Shown piece by piece: positions 9,568-17,659 of a stretch of DNA of 64,000 bases (within the stretch, counting starts at the first letter, position 1; the number at the start of each line of letters is the position of its first letter). The DNA is taken from contig NZ_JAGSOI010000003.1 of assembly GCF_023684405.1 (NCBI RefSeq), positions 27,616 to 91,615 on the forward strand, given 5' to 3'. The notes below the pieces were generated by a model. It saw only the letters and a program-made list of their open reading frames with translations. It made no database searches and had not been told where the DNA came from. A program made the position numbers and the translations under genes. Source of the DNA: Methanococcoides seepicolus (GTDB lineage Archaea; Halobacteriota; Methanosarcinia; Methanosarcinales; Methanosarcinaceae).

Positions 9568-10812
9568 TCATTCATATCTCAAAGCATCTACCGGCTTCAT
9601 CTTGGATGCACTGTATGCAGGGATAACGCCGGAAATAACTCCTATCAACATTGCAAGTCCTATTCCAAGGATCATTAGTTCTGGGGACAGGCCGGTTGCT
9701 GAACTCGTGGCAGTACGTCCGATCTGCAATCCGCTCATGGGTATGACAACTCGTGAAACGATCTCTCCAAGAACGATTCCTAAAAAGCCACCTACAAAAC
9801 CCACAAGTGCGGAATTCATAACGAATATCCTCATGATGTCCCTGTTCTTCGCACCAATGGCTTTCATTGTGCCGATCTCTTTTGTCTTTTCCATTACGGA
9901 AGTGAACATTGTATTTGCAATTCCCACTGCGCCTACTAAAAGAGACACTCCTGCAATTGCACCAAGGAAGAACGTCATTGATGATACCATATCAGATACT
10001 CCGTCCATCTGTGATTTTGAATCTGTTACTGAAAAATCCCTATCCTTTTCATCAACATGACGTGAGATAAGAAGGGTACTCTCTATCTCTTCAACAGCCG
10101 ATTCCACGACCTCTTCATCTTCAACCTTTATCACAATTGATCCGTACACGTCCTTTTCTGCATCTTCGATAACATTTATTGCAGCATCTATCGGCATTAT
10201 TACTGCATTATTGCTCTCGCCGTCTTCCAGTATTCCTACCACTCTTACAGATCTATCTTCTATGGTGATAACTCGGTTCACTCCAATTGGCTGGTCGAAC
10301 AATTCATTTGCGACATTGTATCCGATCATCGCTACATACTTGTCCGATGGCTCAAGGGCACGGCCCGAATCGTAGTCCATATTAGATGTGTACTTCCATA
10401 CTTGTGTATCCACGCCGGTAACTGACAGGGATGCGGTCTCTCCCGTGAATTCCACGTCGGCTTTCCCACTGATCTGGCCGTACATATACTCAATCTCTTC
10501 GATCGATCGGAGTGCCATTATATCCTTATCTGTAAGCTCGTCTTCATCAATAGTAGCAGTAGTACCTCCGCCTCCGCCTCTGCCTGGTCCCATTGAGGAC
10601 TGAGCACCGGAATAACCGGGAGTGACGGTGATTATCGTAAGGTCCATATCCTCAAAGCTGCTCTCAACACTTTCCGTCATTGCATCTCCAAGAGCAACTA
10701 TACTAACCACTGATGCAACACCTATGACGATGCCAATGATAGTCAGCCAACTTCTGATCTTACTGTGCAGAAGGATGTTGGTCGCAAGTTTAAGAGATGT
10801 TTTGTACCTCAT
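9568..10812 (-). CDS. MacB/FtsX-type ABC transporter permease
   Basis: This is a protein of 414 residues with the MacB layout: one N-terminal membrane helix (RSWLTIIGIVIGVASVVSIVALGD), a large extracytoplasmic domain with a Gly-rich loop (GPGRGGGGG), then three C-terminal helices and the typical ending KPVDALRYE. MacB-type permeases act as mechanotransmitters that export or extract substrates from the outer membrane face. Its ATG overlaps the stop of the COG1361 gene by 4 nt, and the ATPase gene lies further upstream, so all three form one operon. The substrate is unknown; lipoprotein or antimicrobial export are family precedents. Confidence 0.9.
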   Translation of the reverse strand: MRYKTSLKLATNILLHSKIRSWLTIIGIVIGVASVVSIVALGDAMTESVESSFEDMDLTIITVTPGYSGAQSSMGPGRGGGGGTTATIDEDELTDKDIMALRSIEEIEYMYGQISGKADVEFTGETASLSVTGVDTQVWKYTSNMDYDSGRALEPSDKYVAMIGYNVANELFDQPIGVNRVITIEDRSVRVVGILEDGESNNAVIMPIDAAINVIEDAEKDVYGSIVIKVEDEEVVESAVEEIESTLLISRHVDEKDRDFSVTDSKSQMDGVSDMVSSMTFFLGAIAGVSLLVGAVGIANTMFTSVMEKTKEIGTMKAIGAKNRDIMRIFVMNSALVGFVGGFLGIVLGEIVSRVVIPMSGLQIGRTATSSATGLSPELMILGIGLAMLIGVISGVIPAYSASKMKPVDALRYE

Positions 10813-12110
10813 TGTTCCCTTTCCTTGTCCTTTCTCTTTTTATATACTGCAGCAGCTCCTACAACGATTGCGGCGAGGATCAGAAGGTATGTAGTAGTGC
10901 TGGTCCCACTACTTGCATTCCTGTTCTTGGCGTATGCCACATCATTTTCTCCAGTTGCACCCGAGGTAAATGAAATATCAACGTTTTTCTCAACTGAAAG
11001 CCTCTGACCCGTTGAATCAGTATATTCGATAATGGCTGTCAGTTCATTACCTGAACTTCTGCTGGCAGATCGGCCTGCAGGTATATTTTCTCCAGTACCA
11101 GTTTTTTCATCATCACTATTTTCGTCGATTGCAACATTTGCGGATTGAACAATGTTGAAAGAAGTGATCGTGTAATCTCCTTTTTCCAGGTTTCCTACAA
11201 TGGTCGAGGAACTTCCTGTCACTTTGTATCCATCCTGCTCAGGAATTGATACTTTCACAGAATATGCTTCATTGTTGCCCACATTGGCAACAGAAAGTGA
11301 GACTTCCCCACTTGCACTCTCGGAGAACGAAACATCAAAATCGGTTTCTCCTCCTACAAAAAGCCCGGCTTTCGTAGTTATCTCATTTATATTTGAGTCA
11401 TAATCCTCAAAACTCAGGCAGATATCCAGCTGATAAAGCCCGGGAATCGCATTCACATCAGCCATAACGGTGTAGCTTACAGTTGCAGATTCACCGGCAT
11501 CGAGGTATGCGATATATTTGGTGTTATCTGAATATACCGGGAGGACAACTCCACTTTCTTCATCCCATGATATTACCATGTTCTTCAGGGGTGAGTTTCC
11601 AGTGTTGGTCACAATGAACTCAAGCGGTTCTTCGGTTGCTATGTCGATGTTTGATTTAGTAATAGTGACGATCTGTGCGTATTCCTTTCCACGGACGTCA
11701 ATATTGACGGTTGTTGTGATCGTACCACCGTTCTCACTGTCAGTTACAACTATATCCAGTTCATACAGGTCTTCTGGCGCATCATTATCTATAAATAGTT
11801 TATATTTGAGTATGGCAGCATCATCTTCGTCCTGCCGTGAGTTCAGATATGGTATTGTCTGGGTCAGGGATTCACCGGTCACTTTTGAGAATGGATACTC
11901 CGGTCCAATGGTAACTGTAACGTCCTCAAGGTCTGAATTTCCATCGTTCATCACGCTAAGGGTGATCTCCATAGTCTCTCCCGGCCTTGCAGGATCAGGG
12001 TTTTGATTTAACATATTAACCGTTATCATTGAGGAATCCACATAAACTGCTGCAGAAGCACTTCCAGCGGTCATGCAGACAAGTAGTAGTAATAGTATCA
12101 TTTTTTTCAT
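10809..12110 (-). CDS. COG1361-type secreted protein with CARDB/Ig-like repeats and C-terminal anchor
   Basis: This is a protein of 433 residues. It has an N-terminal signal peptide (MKKMILLLLLVCMTAGSASA), three or more beta-sandwich repeats of the type 'NPDPARPGETMEITLSVMN', and a C-terminal membrane helix (TYLLILAAIVVGAAAVY) followed by a Lys/Arg tail. It would be tethered outside the membrane. The ATG at 12110 is preceded by GGAGA within the end of the ATPase gene. Sitting between ATPase and permease genes, it probably works with the ABC complex as a periplasmic-space adaptor or substrate receptor; that is inference from the operon. Confidence 0.85.
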   Translation of the reverse strand: MKKMILLLLLVCMTAGSASAAVYVDSSMITVNMLNQNPDPARPGETMEITLSVMNDGNSDLEDVTVTIGPEYPFSKVTGESLTQTIPYLNSRQDEDDAAILKYKLFIDNDAPEDLYELDIVVTDSENGGTITTTVNIDVRGKEYAQIVTITKSNIDIATEEPLEFIVTNTGNSPLKNMVISWDEESGVVLPVYSDNTKYIAYLDAGESATVSYTVMADVNAIPGLYQLDICLSFEDYDSNINEITTKAGLFVGGETDFDVSFSESASGEVSLSVANVGNNEAYSVKVSIPEQDGYKVTGSSSTIVGNLEKGDYTITSFNIVQSANVAIDENSDDEKTGTGENIPAGRSASRSSGNELTAIIEYTDSTGQRLSVEKNVDISFTSGATGENDVAYAKNRNASSGTSTTTYLLILAAIVVGAAAVYKKRKDKEREQ

Positions 12111-12111
12111 A

Positions 12112-12849
12112 TCAATTCTCCATCTTATTTCTGTATTCTATTTTCTCGACCTGTCCGTCCCTGATGTAGACTATCTTGTCTGCATACTGTACCGGTTCGG
12201 TATCATGTGTGACAATAATGATCGTTTTCTTCTCTTTCTGGTGCATCTCGTTCAGGAATTCCAGTATGTATGTTCCGGTTTTACTGTCGAGGTTGCCGGT
12301 TGGTTCATCGGCAAGAATGATCGGTGGATCAATGGCCAGTGATCGCGCAATGGCCACTCTTTGGCGTTGTCCTCCGGAAAGCTGGGAAGGCAGGTTTGTA
12401 AGTTTATCTCCGAGACCCACGATCTCCAGAAGTTCCTGCCCTCTCTTTTTAGCAATATCGGGGTCTACTTCCTGAAACTCGAGGGGTAGTATGACATTTT
12501 CTAAAGAATTGAGTGTGGGGATCAGGTTGAACTGCTGAAAAATGAATCCTATGCTTTGCCCCCTGATCTGTGCAAGATCGGACTCCTTTAACTTTGATAT
12601 GTCTTGATCATCAAGCCGTATGATACCTTTACTTGGAACATCAAGGCAACCTATCAGGTTCATCATTGTACTTTTCCCGCTTCCGCTGGGTCCAAGGATC
12701 ACAACAAATTCTCCACTGTATATGTCCAGATCCACATTTTTCAATGCATCAAATTCAATTTCTCCCATCTGGTATGTTTTCCAGACATCACTGAGCTTTA
12801 TCAGCGGGGTATTGTTCTCCTGCATTTCAACACGCTCTGTTCCATTCAT
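12112..12849 (-). CDS. LolD/MacB-type ABC transporter ATP-binding protein
   Basis: This is a protein of 245 residues. It has Walker A ([13 protein letters not shown]), the Q-loop region ([19 protein letters not shown]), the ABC signature ([15 protein letters not shown]), Walker B ([15 protein letters not shown], the LolD/MacB hallmark) and the H-loop (IIVTHD). It powers the permease encoded two genes downstream. The first ATG (12849) has no strong Shine-Dalgarno and an ATG eight codons later (12825) is possible. First gene of the three-gene operon. Confidence 0.93.
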   Translation of the reverse strand: MNGTERVEMQENNTPLIKLSDVWKTYQMGEIEFDALKNVDLDIYSGEFVVILGPSGSGKSTMMNLIGCLDVPSKGIIRLDDQDISKLKESDLAQIRGQSIGFIFQQFNLIPTLNSLENVILPLEFQEVDPDIAKKRGQELLEIVGLGDKLTNLPSQLSGGQRQRVAIARSLAIDPPIILADEPTGNLDSKTGTYILEFLNEMHQKEKKTIIIVTHDTEPVQYADKIVYIRDGQVEKIEYRNKMEN

Positions 12850-13246
12850 ATTTTCAATCGTCTCGTCTCTTTTTTTGTTTTCATGGGGGTACCTGTAGGA
12901 TCGATCGGTGATAGGTTACAGATGCCATTCCTGGGGTGGGTGTGGTACTAATGGCACTGTTTCAATGCCACTTTGTACAACTCTGCACTAGTGGTCTTGA
13001 ATATAAGTATACTTTATAATCTAAGTGAAAAATATGATTTAAATTTATAATGAAGCTTTTTCAAGGCTTTTAATTCTTAAAAAAACTATTTCATTGCATT
13101 AAAATTAGATTATAACTATTATTGTGCATCTAATTCAAAAAAATATGCTGTTTGCGGTATGCTGTAAATCATAAAAAAATGCTGATAATAGAAGGGCGTA
13201 AAAAAGTGCAGATCTGTCCAAAAGCAGGCGGATGTAGGACAATTAA
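12850..13246 (-). promoter_or_regulatory. Promoter and leader of the ABC operon in a 397-bp AT-rich gap
   Basis: No convincing gene is present. On the minus strand a TATA-like ATTATAAAGTATACTT lies at about 13003-13019, placing transcription start near 12980 and giving a leader of about 130 nt. Around that start are the palindrome CACTAGTG (about 12987-12994) and the inverted repeat TGGCA/TGCCA at about 12952-12970, plausible regulator sites. A direct repeat TATGCTGT (about 13144-13165) lies in the distal part behind the regulator gene. Confidence 0.45.
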
Positions 13247-14038
13247 TTATTCTCGTTCATGCTCATCTTTCAGGAATATGATATTTCCCCTTCCCTGCTT
13301 TATTTTTTCAACCCATCCTTTCTTCTCAAGGTCGTTTAGCATCATACTAACCTTTCCTTCTGAATAATCGATCTTGCTTCGAAGCTCCTTTTGTGTAATA
13401 CTGCCATCATTGGATAGGAGTATTTTCACAATTTCCTGCAGGTCGGAAGGTAGGTCCTTCATATCTTCAGGATATGTCATATTCTCGTCTTCCGATAGAA
13501 CTTCTTCAGCATGGTCAGGTGCTGAATATTCTGTTATTTCTATTTCCGGTTCAACGTGGTGCCTTTTTTTATCTTTTTTAGCTTTTGATGTCGTTCTCTC
13601 AATCGCTACCATTAGTACGATCGCAAGTAACAGGTAGGAGACTATTGAAATGCTGCTGGTCTGTGTAGCTGGCTGTTTCTCATTTTGTTCACTCTCCACA
13701 ATGTCTGAATAAACAGGCATAAGCAAAAGATCGATCACATAGGTGCCATTGTCAGTGATAGTCAGTGGAACTTCTGTGGAATATTCAAGGTTGTTCTCTT
13801 TGTATGAAGTAGCTGTGATCAGGTAATTTCCCGGAGGTAATTCTAATGAGTAGATGCCGTATTGTGGAACTATGGACTGGATGGGCGTGGTGTTTATCTC
13901 TATATATGCATTATCAGTCGGTTCGAACGTGTCCCATTCATAAACCACTCCATGTATGGTGGCAGTGCTATCCGCACCTGCTAATGGCATTGATGCCAGG
14001 ATGATGGCTATCCAGAATATAAGTGTGATGGGCTTCAT
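13247..14038 (-). CDS. Membrane-anchored winged-helix regulator (COG2512-like) with extracytoplasmic sensor domain
   Basis: This is a protein of 263 residues. It has a signal/anchor sequence (residues 1-22), then an extracytoplasmic carboxypeptidase-regulatory/PEGA-like beta domain (TIHGVVYEWDTFEPTDNAYI ... LPPGNYLITATSY, residues about 27-110), then a membrane helix (about 128-147), a charged linker, and a C-terminal MarR-like winged helix (ILLSNDGSITQKELRSKIDY..., about 207-263). The topology suggests direct transmission of an envelope signal to DNA. It follows the lipoprotein gene by 7 bp in one operon, so the lipoprotein may be its partner or target. Confidence 0.85.
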   Translation of the reverse strand: MKPITLIFWIAIILASMPLAGADSTATIHGVVYEWDTFEPTDNAYIEINTTPIQSIVPQYGIYSLELPPGNYLITATSYKENNLEYSTEVPLTITDNGTYVIDLLLMPVYSDIVESEQNEKQPATQTSSISIVSYLLLAIVLMVAIERTTSKAKKDKKRHHVEPEIEITEYSAPDHAEEVLSEDENMTYPEDMKDLPSDLQEIVKILLSNDGSITQKELRSKIDYSEGKVSMMLNDLEKKGWVEKIKQGRGNIIFLKDEHERE

Positions 14039-14045
14039 TTTTTAT

Positions 14046-14969
14046 TTAAGTGGTTTGACGTTTACTGGCAAATCCATGTTTCATCCATTCCATTGGAATT
14101 GTTCCATTCCCTTCTTCGTAACTGTAGGTCCCGTTTCCGGATAGTGCTGCAAAGCCATCTCCTATGGCCTTGAAATTAATACTCTGTCCGCGTACCATCA
14201 CTATGGTGGATGTTCCGGTGATGTCCATTGTGCCGTTTACATTGCGGTAAGCCACGATTTTAGGATCGATATTGCTTTCCGGTTTATATTCTCCATCGAT
14301 GAAAATGATCTTGTCATTATTTTCATCCCTGATAGTGACCACAGCATTTTGGACCGAAAGGGTCATTTCGATGTTTCCTGAAAGAACCGCAGTTCCATTT
14401 CCACTTGCATTCAGGTATACTTTATCCTTTAGTTTAACCTGTCCAGGTTTCATTATTCGTTCGTCATTGAATATCTGTGGCACTATCTCATGAACAATTC
14501 GGAGTTCTTCAATTGCGTTGAAAAGATACTCTTTCTGTTCTACGCTAATGGTCGTGTAGCTTTCATTATTTTGCGAAAGTTCATCCGAAAGGGTCTTGTT
14601 CATCTTAGCATTTTCGAGATGCTGGTGAAATTCTCCTATTCTATTGGTCAGTAAGTTAACATCCTCTCCTTCATTTTCCAGCCTCTCCACTTCTTTCTCG
14701 AAATGGTAAAGTGCACCTTCGGATCTTTCGATATCCCTGTCTATGATATTGACAATATCCTGTTCATCTACAAAAAATAGTGTTTTATGTTTATATGGTG
14801 GTTTATGTTCGCTATCAAATGGCCAGTAACTGTTGTCATGGCCTATGTCCGATGTGAACCAGATGGGTTTTACGACCTCGTGTTGTAATTTATCCTGTCT
14901 ATCAGCACAACTGGAAGTCAGTAGTATGAATGTCAGTAAAGCTAAGGTAATGCCTAATACCTTTTTCAT
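14046..14969 (-). CDS. Lipoprotein with helical region and glycine-rich beta repeats, function unknown
   Basis: This is a protein of 307 residues starting at the ATG at 14969, which has AGAGG upstream; the frame open to 15041 is not needed. A lipobox (ILLTSSC, Cys about 21) follows a short signal. Residues about 60-150 are helical (FEKEVERLENEGEDVNLL and onward) and the C-terminal half is beta-rich with a repeated motif (SGNGTAVLSGN and GDGFAALSGNG). It should be attached to the outer face of the membrane. It is upstream of, and probably co-transcribed with, the membrane-anchored regulator. I do not recognise a named family. Confidence 0.75.
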   Translation of the reverse strand: MKKVLGITLALLTFILLTSSCADRQDKLQHEVVKPIWFTSDIGHDNSYWPFDSEHKPPYKHKTLFFVDEQDIVNIIDRDIERSEGALYHFEKEVERLENEGEDVNLLTNRIGEFHQHLENAKMNKTLSDELSQNNESYTTISVEQKEYLFNAIEELRIVHEIVPQIFNDERIMKPGQVKLKDKVYLNASGNGTAVLSGNIEMTLSVQNAVVTIRDENNDKIIFIDGEYKPESNIDPKIVAYRNVNGTMDITGTSTIVMVRGQSINFKAIGDGFAALSGNGTYSYEEGNGTIPMEWMKHGFASKRQTT

Positions 14970-15475
14970 TTTGATAATCCTCTTTCCCAGATAAATGCGA
15001 TCAATGAATACTTCCAGTTCTGCTATTGAAGATATAAACATACTTTATGAAGGGGATGTATTTTGTTTTTTCGTATAATGAAATATGCATTTTGTGAGCC
15101 TCTTTAACTTCACAATCCTTTTTTTATCCTTCATTGATAAAAAGAGAGTTTAAATATGTATAAAATTCATTTTTATATCTGTATTATTTATTTATTCAAT
15201 TTATATCTCTTTTATTCGTATTTATTAAGTTTCTTCGATGATCGATCAATATGATCTTATTCAAATTATTCTACGCACAAAAATATCGATTTTTTGTATT
15301 ATATTATAAATTTAAAGGCTTATTAATTCCAAATAAGCTTTTTAGGGCTCTAATAAGCTTATTTTTAAGAATTAAATGCTTTAGATATCTTTTATCTGAA
15401 AGTATGCTTATATTCTCGACTGCCAGTGGATGCATTGTGAATACTCGGGTATTGCCGGGACACAGAGATGATAAT
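14970..15475. other. 506-bp AT-rich intergenic region with repeated AATAAGCTT motif
   Basis: The divergent region between the lipoprotein and a secreted protein holds no convincing gene; an upstream extension of the plus-strand frame from 15251 is AT-rich and not protein-like. AATAAGCTT occurs at 15332-15340 and 15352-15360, the second as part of a perfect palindrome AATAAGCTTATT (15352-15363), and GCTTATT at 15318-15324 is the inverse half-site. The spacing of about 20 bp suggests helical-phase regulator sites. Confidence 0.45.
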
Positions 15476-16021
15476 ATGAACAATAAAACATTGAAAACAA
15501 TTGGTTGCTTTGCAGCTATCCTGATGGTATTCAGTTTGTTTCCAACAGGTGCGCTCGCGGTAGAAGACAGTACGACAAAAGATCTCCCAATGATGAAGTT
15601 CGGCGAAAATAATAGGATGGGACATGGGATCGGTGGAGGATTTTTCCTTTCTGATGGCCGTCCTGTATGTCCAGTGGAGTTCGAAAGTGAAGAAGATGCA
15701 TTTGAGTTTCAAAAAGAACGTTTGATCACTTCCTTTGATAAAAAGATCGAAAGGCTGGAGACTCTAAAAGAGAACCTCGATGACATTGGTAACGAAGAGA
15801 TCACTGAGGAACTTATAGATGAGCACATAGTTCAGCTTGAAGACGCAAAGGAGCTCATATCTTCTGCTGAGGACAAAGAGGCAATTAACGAAGTAATGGG
15901 ATCATTGTCTCCTCTATTTGAAGATATGCCTGAAAAACTTAGAAGATCAAATGCCAAAATACATTTTCGTGGACCTATGAACGGTATGCATTCAAGGGGC
16001 ATGGTTTCAGTTGAAGAATGA
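15476..16021 (+). CDS. Secreted helical protein, function unknown
   Basis: This is a protein of 181 residues. The chosen ATG at 15476 begins a clear signal peptide (MNNKTLKTIGCFAAILMVFS, cleavage after ALA). The mature part is Met/Gly-rich at both ends and has a central charged helical hairpin (ERLITSFDKKIERLETLKEN ... IVQLEDAKELISSAEDKEAI). It resembles the helical part of the next gene's product (16145-16747) and of the lipoprotein at 14046-14969, so these may be a small paralogous set. No catalytic motif is visible. Export and helical nature are read from sequence; the role is unknown. Confidence 0.7.
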   Translation: MNNKTLKTIGCFAAILMVFSLFPTGALAVEDSTTKDLPMMKFGENNRMGHGIGGGFFLSDGRPVCPVEFESEEDAFEFQKERLITSFDKKIERLETLKENLDDIGNEEITEELIDEHIVQLEDAKELISSAEDKEAINEVMGSLSPLFEDMPEKLRRSNAKIHFRGPMNGMHSRGMVSVEE

Positions 16022-16060
16022 GTTTCGTTCATTGAATTAAAAACACTTTTCAGTCAAAAA

Positions 16061-16088
16061 TGGGGCAAATAGCTCCATCTTTATTTTT
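16061..16088 (+). terminator. Terminator after the secreted protein gene
   Basis: TGGGGC (16061-16066) pairs with GCTCCA (16072-16077), with one G-T pair, around AAATA. A T-rich stretch (TCTTTATTTTT) follows at once. It separates the two secreted-protein genes into different transcripts. Confidence 0.6.
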
Positions 16089-16144
16089 GTGTGTTTGATG
16101 TTTGTTCTATGATACAATAAAGAATTGCTATAATGGTGTTTAAT

Positions 16145-16747
16145 ATGAAAAAAGGTCTGGCAACTTTCTCCATACTGCTAATTTTGTTATGTTCAATATC
16201 GGGGGGTGCTTATGCAAGGGGGAATATGTCTGATAAAGCCGGATTTGGCCCCAGAGTCAATGGATTTACAAACCTTATAGATTCAAAAATAGAGCTCCTT
16301 GAGAACGAGATCGAAAACAGCGATGATCTATCGTTCATTGAAGAAGCTGGGATCATGATATTTGAGCTGGAAAATGTCAGGGATGAAATCCAGGAAGCTT
16401 CTAATGAGCACGAATTTGCATCTTCACTTAATAAGTTCAATTCTCTAATGGAAAACTCTTCAGAATCTCTCAAACAAATTTTTATGAGCAACCAAGAAAC
16501 GTCTGTTGCTCGAATTGATGCTTTAAGAAATGTAAGTGTGTCAATGAATGATGTAAGAAATAAAAGTGTACAAATGAATAATGCAAGTGGCGATATGAAG
16601 TCTTCAATTCTGAAGGCCGAAAGAGAGAATCCTATTAAGAACGTTTCCTCGATATCTACAATAGTTAATGGAAATAAAAATAAAGCTTCAAGTTCCAATT
16701 CTAATTTCTTAACCAGCTTTGTGAATAAAATAATGTCTTTCTTCTAA
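16145..16747 (+). CDS. Secreted helical protein, related to its upstream neighbour
   Basis: This is a protein of 200 residues from the ATG at 16145; the ATG at 16133 is in frame, but GGTG at 16136-16139 suits the later start. A signal peptide (MKKGLATFSILLILLCSISG) precedes a charged helical hairpin (FTNLIDSKIELLENEIENSD ... IFELENVRDEIQEASNEHEF) of the same pattern as the neighbouring secreted protein. The C-terminal half is rich in Asn/Ser/Lys. No known domain is seen. It appears to have its own promoter because a terminator-like hairpin precedes it. Confidence 0.68.
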   Translation: MKKGLATFSILLILLCSISGGAYARGNMSDKAGFGPRVNGFTNLIDSKIELLENEIENSDDLSFIEEAGIMIFELENVRDEIQEASNEHEFASSLNKFNSLMENSSESLKQIFMSNQETSVARIDALRNVSVSMNDVRNKSVQMNNASGDMKSSILKAERENPIKNVSSISTIVNGNKNKASSSNSNFLTSFVNKIMSFF

Positions 16748-16782
16748 CTTACATTTTTTCGATTTAAGAACATTTATGCAAT

Positions 16783-17652
16783 ATGAGTTCAATTCAATTT
16801 CTTATGAAACTGAATAAAATTGACTGGAACGATGTCTGGAAAGAACAGATGAGGATTTATAATGAGGTGGAGGGAACTCTGGAAAAAGTTGATATCTGGG
16901 AAAGTAAGGAAAATGCCAGAAGATACTGGGAAATGTCACAGAACAAGGGTGCTGACCGCATTGAACAGACTTTGAGTGAGCTCGATCTTAAAGCTGATTC
17001 GCGCGTTCTTGATATTGGTTCCGGGCCAGGTGCTCTTGCAATCCCGATCTCAAAACGTGTTCGGGAAGTGGTTGCAGTTGAACCCTCGGACGGGATGATG
17101 TCAGTATTGCAGGAAAATCTCGAGGAGCTGGGGATCAGCAATGTCAAGTGCATTCACAAAGGCTGGGAAGATCTCGATATTGATGAACTTGGTGGAAAGT
17201 TCGATGTCATCATTGCTTCTTATTCGCTGAATGTGCCCGATATAAGGCAAACGTTCGAACAGATACAGGCGGTTTCCAGTGGTTCTGTTTATGTTTACTG
17301 GTTTGCAGGGGAAACATCCTGGGATGATCAATACCGTGCCATATGGCCTGCTCTGCATAATGAGGAGTATCACAGTTCCCCGAAATGCAATATCATGTAC
17401 AATGTCCTTTATAATATGGGTATATTCCCCAATATGGAGGTATTCCCCATGCAGAGAAGTATGACCTTTTCTTCCATGGACGAAGCGGTCAAACACTATG
17501 TTCCGCATTATAGGGCATACACTGATGCACAGGTCTCAATACTCAGGGAATATCTGAAAGAGATCCTGCCTGTCAATGAAGATGGTTCTATACTGCACTT
17601 TGGGGATACCACGCGGGTCAGGATGTGGTGGGACAACGCTTCTGATGATTGA
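16783..17652 (+). CDS. Class I SAM-dependent methyltransferase
   Basis: This is a protein of 289 residues. Motif I (VLDIGSGPGALAIPI, residues about 75-89), the acidic end of beta-2 (VVAVEPSDGMM) and motif III-like IIASYSLN show the Rossmann methyltransferase fold. The N-terminal ~60 residues (NKIDWNDVWKEQMR) and Trp/Tyr-rich C-terminus are typical of a group common in Methanosarcinales. The substrate cannot be told. The start lacks a Shine-Dalgarno, and an ATG at 16804 is an alternative. It is convergent with the MATE gene. Confidence 0.85.
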   Translation: MSSIQFLMKLNKIDWNDVWKEQMRIYNEVEGTLEKVDIWESKENARRYWEMSQNKGADRIEQTLSELDLKADSRVLDIGSGPGALAIPISKRVREVVAVEPSDGMMSVLQENLEELGISNVKCIHKGWEDLDIDELGGKFDVIIASYSLNVPDIRQTFEQIQAVSSGSVYVYWFAGETSWDDQYRAIWPALHNEEYHSSPKCNIMYNVLYNMGIFPNMEVFPMQRSMTFSSMDEAVKHYVPHYRAYTDAQVSILREYLKEILPVNEDGSILHFGDTTRVRMWWDNASDD

Positions 17653-17659
17653 AAAAGGT

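Noticed and set aside
15251..15475. 75-residue N-terminal extension of the secreted protein
   Set aside because: It is AT-rich and hydrophobic without order; a normal signal peptide begins at the ATG at 15476.
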